A stretch of DNA of 17,949 nt from Bacillota bacterium (lineage in GTDB: Bacteria; Bacillota; Clostridia; Acetivibrionales; DSM-1351), in assembly GCA_023398105.1 (NCBI GenBank), contig JAEWST010000182.1, positions 1 to 17,949 on the forward strand, in the 5' to 3' direction. Shown piece after piece: positions 1 to 7,077 of this stretch. Position numbers and translations under genes: made by a program. Under the pieces are notes generated by a model, which was not told where the DNA came from, did no database searches, and saw only the letters and a program-made list of their open reading frames with translations. The number at the start of each line of letters is the position of its first letter. Positions within the stretch are counted from its first letter, which is position 1.

Positions 1-60
1 ATTTAATGTATCAGCCGTTTGTTTTGCATAATATAGATTTTCAATACCTGTTATAGGCAT
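1..60 (-). CDS. Major tail protein, N-terminal 20 residues only
   Basis: This is the start of a gene that runs off the left edge. The ATG lies at 60-58, after a GAAAGGG-type ribosome site about 8 bases upstream. The first residues read MPITGIENLYYAK. This resembles the opening of phi13-type siphophage major tail proteins, which form the tail tube. It follows the tail-completion gene by 19 bases, which is where this gene sits in HK97-like morphogenesis operons. Only 20 codons are visible, so the family call rests on the N-terminal pattern and the position. Confidence 0.6.
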   Translation of the reverse strand, partial: MPITGIENLYYAKQTADTLN

Positions 61-79
61 TTAACCAACCCTTTCTGAT

Positions 80-403
80 TTAATTTACATAAATAAAGCG
101 CATAGCTTTATGATATATTTTAGTATCTGGTTCATAATAGTCAGAGCATGTAGTGCGGCTGAAGCCTGCCGACACCAGTCTTTCCTTTACTTTCTCCTCT
201 AAAGCCGTGTAATCTGTCTTTGACCAGATATCAATCTGAACATATATTCCTGTTGCAATTTCTTTGTTTTCTGCCCAGCACTCACCCTGCTCGTTATAGC
301 AGAAAAAAGTTATATATGCTTCTTCGTGACCAGAGTATGACAGAAATTGTACTGGGACTGCTAAGGGTTTCAGCGTATCAATTATCAGCTTTTTATAGTT
401 CAT
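80..403 (-). CDS. Tail completion / tail terminator-like protein
   Basis: This is a 107-residue soluble protein with no signal peptide or membrane segment. Its size, composition and position match the small protein encoded between the gp10-like protein and the major tail protein in HK97-type siphophages. That protein caps the tail tube or joins the tail to the head (DUF3168-like group). The central 'IYVQIDIWS' segment resembles the central beta strand of those proteins. Its ATG overlaps the stop of the upstream gene as ATGA, so translation is probably coupled. The exact family is inferred from position more than from a diagnostic motif, and it could be annotated simply as a hypothetical minor structural protein. 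Confidence 0.6.
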   Translation of the reverse strand: MNYKKLIIDTLKPLAVPVQFLSYSGHEEAYITFFCYNEQGECWAENKEIATGIYVQIDIWSKTDYTALEEKVKERLVSAGFSRTTCSDYYEPDTKIYHKAMRFIYVN

Positions 404-783
404 AAGCCCAATGCCTCCCTCAGCTTTTGGATTATTATTTCGGTTATGTTCTTTTTATTTTTCTCATATGCAGGCTGCAGAAATGGCCTTGCAGTCATTT
501 TAGATGTACCCCACTCTAAGAACTTGGCTCGCCAGTTTGTATCCTTTCCGGGACCTATCTCAATATATCTGACTCCATCCTTTTTCTTTACACCATAAAT
601 CTTAATATCCTCCCTGATATGTCGGTGCTGAATTGAACTTACATTAACCAAGCTTTTTGCATCATTTGCTATGGGTTTAGCTGCTTCCTTTAATGTAGCC
701 ACTTCAATTTTACTAGCAGCCTTCCCCATCTCCTCAAGCCTCTTTAGCAGCTCATCCATCCCAGTTAGTTCAAACTCAGCCAC
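400..783 (-). CDS. HK97 gp10-like head-tail protein
   Basis: This 127-residue protein opens with 'FELTGMDELLKRLEEMGKAASK', a typical start for HK97 gp10-like tail/connector proteins. It ends with the characteristic 'ARPFLQPAYEKNKKNITEII' segment that most members share. The family acts at the head-tail junction or in tail completion in the capsid assembly pathway. The start codon is GTG, preceded by a strong GGAGGTG ribosome site about 8 bases away. It overlaps the upstream adaptor gene by 8 bases and the downstream gene by 4, indicating a tightly packed operon with translational coupling. Length is normal for the family. Confidence 0.85.
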   Translation of the reverse strand: MAEFELTGMDELLKRLEEMGKAASKIEVATLKEAAKPIANDAKSLVNVSSIQHRHIREDIKIYGVKKKDGVRYIEIGPGKDTNWRAKFLEWGTSKMTARPFLQPAYEKNKKNITEIIIQKLREALGL

Positions 784-1102
784 TTGCTTTCACCTCCACT
801 GCTTTTATCTCCATATACCTGTTCTTATACTTAATGTTGTCTATGGCTGTGATGTTGTAGTACATACCATTGAATTTTATTTTCATAGATTCATCAATAT
901 CTGGTATTGCTCTTATCTTGAACTTTACTGTATTCTCTTTTTGAACCGCAGCAGCTTCATAGTATTCTCTTCCTGAAAGATTTGCTGCCGAAGCCCAAAC
1001 TGTCTTTAAAACAATAAATCCCTCTGTCTCAAAACCGTTCTCATTAACAGTAATAGTCGGCTTTAAAAATGTAATACGATGCTTCAATTCCTCAATTCCC
1101 AC
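776..1102 (-). CDS. Phage head-tail adaptor (SPP1 gp16 / head-tail joining family)
   Basis: This is a head closure/adaptor protein of about 108 residues. The N-terminus 'ELKHRITFLKP', then 'VWASAANLSGREYYEAAAVQKENTVKFKI' and 'YNITAIDN', follows the usual pattern of phage head-tail joining proteins (beta-barrel, SPP1 gp16-like). The open frame extends to a GTG at 1114. I prefer the GTG at 1102-1100 because it has an SD, GGAGG, five bases upstream (1108-1112), whereas the outer GTG overlaps that same SD. The SD lies in one arm of an 8-base inverted repeat (1108-1115 with 1147-1154), so translation may be gated. The product is expected in the mature connector between portal ring and tail. Confidence 0.85.
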   Translation of the reverse strand: MGIEELKHRITFLKPTITVNENGFETEGFIVLKTVWASAANLSGREYYEAAAVQKENTVKFKIRAIPDIDESMKIKFNGMYYNITAIDNIKYKNRYMEIKAVEVKASG

Positions 1103-1161
1103 AATAACCTCCACGCCACATTTTGATATAAAGATTGATAAGACTTCGTGGAGGTACGCAT
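1084..1161 (-). promoter_or_regulatory. SD-sequestering hairpin overlapped by a 25-codon leader ORF
   Basis: Bases 1108-1115 (CCTCCACG) and 1147-1154 (CGTGGAGG) are a perfect inverted repeat with a 31-base loop. In the minus-strand transcript the promoter-distal arm contains the GGAGG ribosome site of the adaptor gene. Folding would hide that site. A short frame runs through the stem: ATG at 1161-1159, stop at 1086-1084, product beginning MRTSTKSYQSLYQ and ending WRLLWELRN, stopping just inside the adaptor gene. A ribosome translating it would open the hairpin. No good SD precedes the leader ATG, so its translation is uncertain. The repeat is direct observation; the regulatory role is inference. 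Confidence 0.4.
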
Positions 1162-1195
1162 CTAATTTGTAACTACCACTTAGTCTCTTAAGCTA

Positions 1196-1471
1196 TCACC
1201 AGCTCTCCCTTCGGTATGTAAACAGAAGCCTTGTCACTACATCCATTACTTCCCTCATATTAATAGTTTCACGCATTTCATACATACTGGCTACAAGGTA
1301 TAGAACTGCTTGCCTTACTGTTTCCGGCACTTCTGCGAATTCCGACAAAGGGAAGCGGAGGACACCCTCACAAAGTTCCTCCGCTGTAGAAATAAAATTG
1401 GTGACGAGCGTATTTTCCTCATCACCATCTAATCTTAAATATATTTTTGTCTCTTCAAGTGAAACGATCAT
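1196..1471 (-). CDS. Head-tail connector protein (HK97 gp6-like)
   Basis: This 91-residue, mainly helical protein begins 'IVSLEETKIYLRLDGDEENTLVTNFISTAEELCEGVL'. That is the standard opening of the phage connector family that binds beneath the portal ring (HK97 gp6 / SPP1 gp15 type). The later 'VPETVRQAVLYLVASMYEMRE' and the arginine-rich C-terminus 'LLFTYRRESW' also fit. Length is normal. The ATG at 1471 has an AAGGACGGTGAG ribosome region upstream. It sits between the head fiber gene (23 bases) and the adaptor gene (about 90 bases), as expected in the head-completion order. Confidence 0.88.
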   Translation of the reverse strand: MIVSLEETKIYLRLDGDEENTLVTNFISTAEELCEGVLRFPLSEFAEVPETVRQAVLYLVASMYEMRETINMREVMDVVTRLLFTYRRESW

Positions 1472-1494
1472 ACGCTCACCGTCCTTTTGATATT

Positions 1495-1716
1495 TTATGT
1501 ATCTGCCATTAGTCCCGCTGACTTTAGCTTTTCTAGCAGCTGATTGAATTCTGACTTTAAGTCAGCTATTGTTGTAGCACTACTGCTTGCCTGTGCTTCT
1601 GCTGGCTTGAGTTCGGTACTGCCAATAATGAGTTTTCCCTCTGAGGTTATCTGAAGTATTCCTCCGATTACTATTTTTTCTCCGCCCGCTTCTGTGTAGT
1701 TTTTTACGTTGCTCAT
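1495..1716 (-). CDS. Head fiber protein
   Basis: This 73-residue protein starts 'MSNVKNYTEAGGEKIVIGGILQI'. That opening is characteristic of small phage head fiber proteins encoded directly after the major capsid gene. The middle is low-complexity (alanine/serine: 'EAQASSSATT') and the C-terminal 'IADLKSEFNQLLEKLKSAGLM' is a predicted helix. In the family the protein decorates the capsid exterior and is usually not essential. The ATG at 1716 has an AGGTGA site about 5 bases upstream, lying just beyond the capsid gene stop (8-base gap). The call rests on the N-terminal pattern and position. Confidence 0.8.
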   Translation of the reverse strand: MSNVKNYTEAGGEKIVIGGILQITSEGKLIIGSTELKPAEAQASSSATTIADLKSEFNQLLEKLKSAGLMADT

Positions 1717-1724
1717 TTTTTCAC

Positions 1725-2930
1725 CTACACCTTCATTTGAAGCACTTTTATTGATTCTGGAAGGACAAGCTTTCCATCAACTCTCTGCATTGCTTTAAAG
1801 CCTATCTGTCCTGTAGCTGCAAACAACTCATTCAATCTCTGAAATAATCTCCCCTGTCTGTCGGCTATCCAGTAGTTGCTAAAGTCACCAAATGCAATAG
1901 GCTTAGCACCTGCTGAAAGTGCAGGTACATAAGCAGATGTCCTTATTGGCTTGTTTAGTATGGTGTCCGGTGCGTTTGCTGTGATGGAGGGCTGCCACAA
2001 GTAGTCACCACTTCCATTTTTGAGCTTTCTGATTGCCTTTACTGTTGAATCATTCATTATGAATACTGCATTTTTCCTGTAAGGGGATTTCAAGCTGTAG
2101 TAAAGGTCTATAACCTCATCTGCCGTTATCGCTGTTGAGCCTGCCGCTGTCACACCTAGCTGCGCACCGCCTGTTGCATTTAATATTCCTGTTGGTTTGC
2201 CGACCCCATCACCGATAATAAAGGCTTCTTCCTCCCTTGCACCTATTCTTCTTGCAAATTCCTTTGCAATATATTTCTCAAGATTAAACACACTATCGTT
2301 TAGAAGCTCTTCCGAAACCTTTAGCATTGTTACCAGCTTGTATGCCCCAATTGAAATCAGTCCGAAGGAATCATCTGATTCTGGGATGTTTCCTTCCTCC
2401 TCTACCCATGAAGCTGTTCCCTTGGAGGCAACAATAGGAATTTTCTTATCACCAGAGGAAGTATTCATAATATTTGCTATCTGTCTGAATATATTTTCCT
2501 CCTCAAGACTCTCAATAAGAGTTCTTTCAAACTCATCAGGTGCAAGCACTCCTCCTTCAGAATCGGTTCCAACCTGAAGGGCATTATGTACCTCGAAGCT
2601 GTTTTTGTTTCTCATCAACTTCCAAAACGCATCTTTGTACTCGTTTGTAGCTCTTGGACTGATTTTACTTTTACCATCCTCAAGGCTTGCATTTGGCGCA
2701 GACTTTATTGCACTTGAGGTTGGTTTTGACAGCTCCAAATCAAGAACAGCTTGTCTTTCCAAACGTTCTATTTCCTTACCGAGATTTACAACATCAGCTT
2801 CCATCTTCTCATACTGCTCTGTATCCTCCGCAGACAATAACCCTCTTTCGCCTCTTTTACTATCAAGAAAAGCCTTTGTACTGTCCCATAGCTTTGCTCG
2901 TTTCTCACGAAGCTCTAATATTTTATTCAT
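1725..2930 (-). CDS. Major capsid protein, HK97 family
   Basis: This is a 401-residue HK97-fold capsid protein. Residues 1 to about 100 are charged and heptad-like ('EKMEADVVNLGKEIERLERQ'), matching the N-terminal delta/scaffold domain that the prohead protease removes. The capsid core starts near residue 115 with 'QVGTDSEGGVLAPDEFERTLIESLEEENIFRQ', then 'WVEEEGNIPESDDSFG' and 'EEAFIIGDGVGKPTGIL', all typical of the family. The C-terminus 'GFKAMQRVDGKLVLPESIKVL' is also typical. The cleavage site is inferred only. The ATG at 2930 has a GGAGG site 8 to 9 bases upstream. It follows the ClpP-like protease gene by 27 bases, the usual gene pair for capsid maturation. Confidence 0.95.
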   Translation of the reverse strand: MNKILELREKRAKLWDSTKAFLDSKRGERGLLSAEDTEQYEKMEADVVNLGKEIERLERQAVLDLELSKPTSSAIKSAPNASLEDGKSKISPRATNEYKDAFWKLMRNKNSFEVHNALQVGTDSEGGVLAPDEFERTLIESLEEENIFRQIANIMNTSSGDKKIPIVASKGTASWVEEEGNIPESDDSFGLISIGAYKLVTMLKVSEELLNDSVFNLEKYIAKEFARRIGAREEEAFIIGDGVGKPTGILNATGGAQLGVTAAGSTAITADEVIDLYYSLKSPYRKNAVFIMNDSTVKAIRKLKNGSGDYLWQPSITANAPDTILNKPIRTSAYVPALSAGAKPIAFGDFSNYWIADRQGRLFQRLNELFAATGQIGFKAMQRVDGKLVLPESIKVLQMKV

Positions 2931-2957
2931 TATCTAGTCCTCCAAAAATTTAATATT

Positions 2958-3662
2958 TTATTTTAATAGTTCAAGCCTTTTTAATAGCTGTTCATGTGGT
3001 GTTCCTGTTTCAATATCAGGCTGTGTCTGTTTAGCCTTTGGCAGCTTGTTTAAAAATGAATTAACTACCGCCATTTTGCTGAATATGGCACCATCATCAG
3101 AAAGCTGTTGTTCATTTTCCCTTTGAAAAAGTATTCCGTCTGCAAAGCCCAGTTCCACTGCCTTTTTTGCATTAAACCAGCTTTCTGAGTCCATCAGTTT
3201 GGATAGCTTTAACCTTGACATTCCTGTCCTAAGTTCGTAGGCATTTATGATGCTTTCTTTGACTTCATTTAACATTGCTATTCCGCTTTCAAGGTCAGAA
3301 ACTTCACCGAATACAACTGTTGCAGGATTATGAATCATCAGCATCGATACTGGTGACATTAAAACCTCACTGCCTGCCATGGCAATAACTGAGGCTGCAC
3401 TTGCCGCAATCCCATCAATTTTCACAGTGACCTTTCCTTTGTATTCCATCAGCATGTTGTAAATCTGACTGGCACAAAAAACATCACCACCCGGAGAGTT
3501 AATCCAGATGGTGATGTCACCGCTTCCATTCATTAATTCACTTTTAAACTGTTTAGGTGTTACTTCATCTCCGTACCAAGTTTCCTCTGCTATCGCGCCT
3601 TCAAGGTAAAGAGTTCTGCCGGTGTCCTCGTTTCTTACCCAATTCCAAAATTTCTTACTCAT
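2958..3662 (-). CDS. ClpP-like prohead protease
   Basis: This 234-residue serine protease of the ClpP/crotonase fold is used by many HK97-type phages to cleave the capsid scaffold domain during prohead maturation. Visible features are 'WINSPGGDVFCASQIYNML' (residues 53-71), the nucleophile segment 'GIAASAASVIAMAG' with Ser88 as the ClpP-equivalent serine, 'MLMIHNP' with His111, and 'MDSESWFNAKKAVELGFADG' with Asp158 as the likely third triad member. The C-terminal 60 residues are a variable tail, probably for assembly. The ATG at 3662 has a GAGGAGAGG site upstream. It lies between portal and capsid genes, the standard place for this enzyme. A terminator-like hairpin lies just upstream of its ribosome site. 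Confidence 0.94.
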   Translation of the reverse strand: MSKKFWNWVRNEDTGRTLYLEGAIAEETWYGDEVTPKQFKSELMNGSGDITIWINSPGGDVFCASQIYNMLMEYKGKVTVKIDGIAASAASVIAMAGSEVLMSPVSMLMIHNPATVVFGEVSDLESGIAMLNEVKESIINAYELRTGMSRLKLSKLMDSESWFNAKKAVELGFADGILFQRENEQQLSDDGAIFSKMAVVNSFLNKLPKAKQTQPDIETGTPHEQLLKRLELLK

Positions 3663-3690
3663 TTGCCTCTCCTCTCACATAAATCGCATA

Positions 3691-3739
3691 AAAAAAGCAT
3701 ACTCACCAAACAGTTCTTTTACTTTTTGGCTGTATGCTT
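3691..3739 (-). terminator. Terminator-like hairpin between portal and protease genes
   Basis: On the minus strand the arms AAGCATAC (3739-3732) and GTATGCTT (3702-3695) pair. Inner pairing CCAAA/TTTGG (3706-3710 with 3725-3729) extends the stem across a two-base internal loop. A run of at least six U residues follows (3696-3691). This is the layout of an intrinsic terminator, yet it lies inside the head operon with no promoter visible before the protease SD. It may attenuate transcription, be overridden by antitermination, or act as an RNA processing site. Confidence 0.55.
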
Positions 3740-3770
3740 TAACACTAAAACCGTTATTCTCCTATAAACT

Positions 3771-5015
3771 TCAATCAAGTTTAGTATCTTCACCACCTTT
3801 GTTATATTTTTCAGTCCAAGCTCCTGCATTAGACATATCAACAAAATTTCCATTAACCAGATATTTGTTCCCTCCTAATTCGTCTGGTATCAGATTCATC
3901 TCCTCCAATTCTCTAATATCATTTGCTGACATGATTCCGTTTTGACGCATTATTTGATAAAAAGCCGCTCTAGATGCTGCATCTCCTCGCAATCTTCCAT
4001 TTAAATTGAATTTCACAAAGTACATTTTTTTCTCACTATCAGAAAATAATGCTTTTTGCATGGATTGCTCAATCCTTGAAACCCAAGGGATTATTGTATT
4101 ATCAATGAAGCTGATGGATTGATGCTCTATGTTGCTAAACGTGGCTTTCTCCAAGTCTGCCACTAGATGAGGAGGTACTCTGAAAATCCTGCATATCTCC
4201 TCAATCTGAAACTTGCGTGTCTCTAAAAACTGTGCTTCATTTGGTGGAATACCTATAGACGTAAATTTCATGCCCTCTTCTAAGACTGCTATTCGGTGAG
4301 CATTTGAGCTTCCCTGGTACACAGCATTCCAGCTTTCCCTAACCCTTGCTGGGTCTTTTACTACACCCGGATGCTCCAACACACCTCCCGGATTTGCACC
4401 ATTAGCAAAGAACTTAGCCCCATATTCCTCAGTTGCGATTGCCATTCCAACTGCATTTTTAGCCATTGCAATCGGGGAGTATCCGATAAGCCCGTCAAAA
4501 CCAAGTCCTGGAATGTGCAGTACTTCATAGTCTCTGAGATAATTTATCTGACCGTCCTTGTTGTAGATGTAATAAATTTCACCACTATCATTCCTGTCCA
4601 CCGTCATCCTATCCGGCAGCAGCGGATAAAGAGCAATTACTCTGCCCCTGCCATCCCTGATTATTTGTGAATAGGAATTTCCCCATAAAAGTAAATGACC
4701 CATAAGTGTTTCTCTGAACACAAATGAAGTCATCTCAGGATTTGGTGCATCATGTAGAAGATAATATAAAGGATGTTCTAATGCTTTATCCTTTCCTCGG
4801 TCTGTGTATTTATATGTATGAAGAGGCAGTGATGCTATTGTCTCTGCGAGTATCCTGACACAGGCATAAACTGCAGTTGTCTGCATTGCTGTGCGTTCAT
4901 TTACTGTCTTTCCGCTTGAACTGTTTCCAAAAAGGAAACTGTACGTGCTTCCCCAAAAGCTGTTCTTTGGACTAGCTCTTGGCTGAAAAAATCTTGATAT
5001 TAGTGGTAGTTTCAT
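3771..5015 (-). CDS. Phage portal protein (HK97 family)
   Basis: This 414-residue portal protein forms the dodecameric ring at one capsid vertex through which DNA is packaged. Family marks include 'AVYACVRILAETIASLPLHTY', 'HPLYYLLHDAPNPEMTSFVFRETLMGHLLLWGNSY', 'VLHIPGLGFDGLIGYSPI', 'RKFQIEEICRIFRVPPHLV' and 'IEHQSISFIDNTIIPWV', in the usual order. An open frame runs 20 codons further upstream to 5075, but the ATG at 5015 has an ideal AGGAGG site six bases before it and gives the normal family N-terminus 'MKLPLISRFF', so I use it. The gene would normally follow terL directly. Here a 2.8 kb defence-like cassette ends with a terminator only about 20 bases upstream of the start. Confidence 0.95.
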   Translation of the reverse strand: MKLPLISRFFQPRASPKNSFWGSTYSFLFGNSSSGKTVNERTAMQTTAVYACVRILAETIASLPLHTYKYTDRGKDKALEHPLYYLLHDAPNPEMTSFVFRETLMGHLLLWGNSYSQIIRDGRGRVIALYPLLPDRMTVDRNDSGEIYYIYNKDGQINYLRDYEVLHIPGLGFDGLIGYSPIAMAKNAVGMAIATEEYGAKFFANGANPGGVLEHPGVVKDPARVRESWNAVYQGSSNAHRIAVLEEGMKFTSIGIPPNEAQFLETRKFQIEEICRIFRVPPHLVADLEKATFSNIEHQSISFIDNTIIPWVSRIEQSMQKALFSDSEKKMYFVKFNLNGRLRGDAASRAAFYQIMRQNGIMSANDIRELEEMNLIPDELGGNKYLVNGNFVDMSNAGAWTEKYNKGGEDTKLD

Positions 5016-5037
5016 TGTTCCTCCTAAAAATGGGTAC

Positions 5038-5069
5038 AAAAAAAGCACTTCAACTATTGAAGTGCTTTT
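5038..5069 (-). terminator. Strong intrinsic terminator closing the three-gene cassette
   Basis: Bases 5041-5053 and 5057-5069 form a perfect 13-base inverted repeat (AAAAGCACTTCAA and its complement) around a three-base loop. In the minus-strand transcript the stem is followed by a seven-U run (5044-5038). It lies 18 bases past the DUF2326 gene stop and ends about 12 bases before the portal SD, leaving no room for a promoter for portal. It is the clearest intrinsic terminator in the window. Confidence 0.85.
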
Positions 5070-5086
5070 GACCAACTTAATTGTAA

Positions 5087-6853
5087 CTAAAAGCGCATTC
5101 CAAGCAATCCAGTATCTTCACTTGCGTCACTTATCCTTTTGACAACAAAAGAAAAAAATTGCTCTTTAAAATCTTCTTCAAACTCAGTCTCAGGGATATT
5201 ATCTGAATTAAGTAGGCATATATATTGAAACCCTGATTCTTCACTTTTTTGTTTTGCAAGCTTTAGAGCTAGCGCAATCTGCCTTTCATCTACACCATCG
5301 AAAATTGTACTATCATGTACCAAGAATTTTGGAAATGCTGTCTTATATTTGCCAATCTCCATTAGCATTAAATCATAGCAAAACACCTTCATATAGCTTA
5401 CACCTTGGCTCTTAGCTCTTTTGATATTTACATCAAATTTATAACCCGTTTCAGTTAAATCAACAGTTAGAACACCAGGTTCAGAGTATAAGTACTCTGA
5501 ATTTGCTTTGAATAAAGATATTGACTTTTCTAACAACTCCTTTCTTTCCGAATAATCTTGTCTTGATTTAATTAGTAATTCCTGATTTTCAATTTTAAGA
5601 TAACTCTTAGTATCTTCAATATACTCCGCTGTTTTAAGTTTCTTCTTAGCTTCTTCTAAATCCTGTTTTGCCACTGTATAACGTTCTTGAATAATAGTGT
5701 ATTCCTCTAGTGCTCCATGGGTAGAAAGTATTTTCATAATTTCTGAGCGTCTCTGCGAGATAATTTCTATATTAGCTTCTAAGGTAGTAATATCTTTTTT
5801 TAAATTTATAATCTCGTTAGAAAGATACTCTTTTCTATTTCTAACAATAGTTTGATGAAAGTTTAGTACTTCATCAAGATTCTTCTTTAGGTTTTCTCCA
5901 AAAATAACGCCTGCTTCCTTATATATACTTTCAATTTCCGAAAGTGGAACCTCAGTTTCTTTTTTTTGGACACTATCAATGTACCTATCCAATAATTGCT
6001 TTTTTATAGATATTGTATTGGCTGCTTCATGAAGTTTTTTAGTAAGTTCATTAGCCTCTTTGTTTACTTCATAATATTGAGGATGAACTTTAAATGTATC
6101 AATCTCCATTTTTAACTTTTCGTTTTCTCGTTCTCTTGTTATTACGTCTGAATTTAATTCTCCAATATTAAGTTTCAACTCTCCTATAACTCCTGATTTA
6201 GCAGCCTTCTTATAATCTTGTATGCCTTTTACTTTGTCTTTAATTTCTTGGAATTGAGACGCATAATCTAAATTCAAGCCTAGAAAATATGCATTACACT
6301 CTTGAACGCTGTAAGTTTTTTGTTTTGGAAAATATTCAAACGCACTCCTAAATCCATCTGATGTCCTTCTCACCAAATATGAAATTAGCTCTCTAAATGA
6401 AGGTGTATATTTTCTATTCTTATTCTCTTTTTCTAAACCAAACCACATAGTGAGTAAACAATTGTTTAATGTGGAAGGTGAGGCATAATATTTATGTTCC
6501 TTTTTATCGTATAATAAATCAAAATTTAAACGCTCTTTATCTCCTATAATGTAAATTTTATTAGGAGTATTTGTATATCTAGTAAATTCAAATTCGGACG
6601 AATTTATATCTATAACAATAGTAAATGTCCAATCCTTTAAATATGCGGACTTAAATATTGATTTTTTATCAACCCTAGCGCCTAAACAAAAATGGATTAT
6701 TTCTATTAAAGTTGTTTTCCCCGAACCATTTCTAGATTTCTTTATATCATCTTTATCATCAGTTTTTTCTCTATCAGCCAGAATTACATTAAACCCTTCG
6801 TTAAATACTATTGATTTAAACTTTGGATTATTGCTTTTAATTTCTTTTATCAT
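5087..6853 (-). CDS. DUF2326 SMC/RecF-like ABC ATPase of an ABC-three-component system
   Basis: This 588-residue ATPase has ABC half-sites at both ends of a long coiled coil, as in SMC/RecN/RecF proteins. The Walker A 'RNGSGKTT' is at residues 41-48. The middle (about 200-450) is lysine/glutamate-rich and heptad-like. Near the C-terminus come the signature-like 'GVSYMKVFCYDLMLMEIG' (484-501), a Walker B-like 'KFLVHDSTIFDGVDERQ' (509-525, with D514), and 'YICLLNSDNIPE' (544-555) in the switch position. This C-terminal arrangement is that of the DUF2326 family, the ATPase of a class of predicted ABC-3C conflict systems. It overlaps the small middle gene by ATGA and is followed by a strong terminator. 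The DNA is more AT-rich than the flanking phage genes. I expect a cytoplasmic, DNA-engaging sensor or motor; this is inferred from the family. Confidence 0.85.
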   Translation of the reverse strand: MIKEIKSNNPKFKSIVFNEGFNVILADREKTDDKDDIKKSRNGSGKTTLIEIIHFCLGARVDKKSIFKSAYLKDWTFTIVIDINSSEFEFTRYTNTPNKIYIIGDKERLNFDLLYDKKEHKYYASPSTLNNCLLTMWFGLEKENKNRKYTPSFRELISYLVRRTSDGFRSAFEYFPKQKTYSVQECNAYFLGLNLDYASQFQEIKDKVKGIQDYKKAAKSGVIGELKLNIGELNSDVITRERENEKLKMEIDTFKVHPQYYEVNKEANELTKKLHEAANTISIKKQLLDRYIDSVQKKETEVPLSEIESIYKEAGVIFGENLKKNLDEVLNFHQTIVRNRKEYLSNEIINLKKDITTLEANIEIISQRRSEIMKILSTHGALEEYTIIQERYTVAKQDLEEAKKKLKTAEYIEDTKSYLKIENQELLIKSRQDYSERKELLEKSISLFKANSEYLYSEPGVLTVDLTETGYKFDVNIKRAKSQGVSYMKVFCYDLMLMEIGKYKTAFPKFLVHDSTIFDGVDERQIALALKLAKQKSEESGFQYICLLNSDNIPETEFEEDFKEQFFSFVVKRISDASEDTGLLGMRF

Positions 6854-7077
6854 TTTTCACACCTCACAACCAATCCATTTTTATATTCAATAGCATTAAT
6901 CATATAAAGAAAATCTAAAGCTAAAATGAATTTTTCATAATTCATTAAAGTTTCCTCGTTTTTAGCCTTTTCCCAAATAGAAGAAATAGTACTATCTCCA
7001 TCTATATTTGATAAAATTATAGCACCACAATTTATTAGTGAATACTGTATCTTAATATTTTTAGTAGGAAGTATCAT
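6850..7077 (-). CDS. ABC-three-component system small middle component (MC6-like)
   Basis: This 75-residue protein has the pattern 'MILPTKNIKIQYSLINCGAIILSNIDGDSTISSIWEKAK', then 'YEKFILALDFLYMINAIEYKNGLVVR'. That is the shape of the winged-helix-like 'middle component' encoded between effector and ATPase in ABC-3C systems, closest in my recollection to middle component 6. It probably bridges the two larger subunits, and a winged helix could also bind the cassette promoter. It overlaps both neighbours by ATGA and has a GAGGTG ribosome site. The junction to the ATPase gene repeats nearly the same bases (GTGAGGTGT, a short A-rich gap, ATGAT). The subtype is from memory and should be treated as tentative. 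Confidence 0.75.
   Translation of the reverse strand: MILPTKNIKIQYSLINCGAIILSNIDGDSTISSIWEKAKNEETLMNYEKFILALDFLYMINAIEYKNGLVVRCEK

Noticed and set aside
2197..2953. Long plus-strand frames opposite the capsid gene
   Set aside because: They are serine/leucine-rich antisense shadows of a well-supported major capsid gene, with no SD.
3681..3766. Readable codons after the portal stop (peptide containing KAYSQKVKELFGEYAFF)
   Set aside because: The frame follows in-frame TGA and TAG stops and has no start codon before the peptide; the bases are better explained by the terminator-like hairpin, although a decayed gene cannot be excluded.
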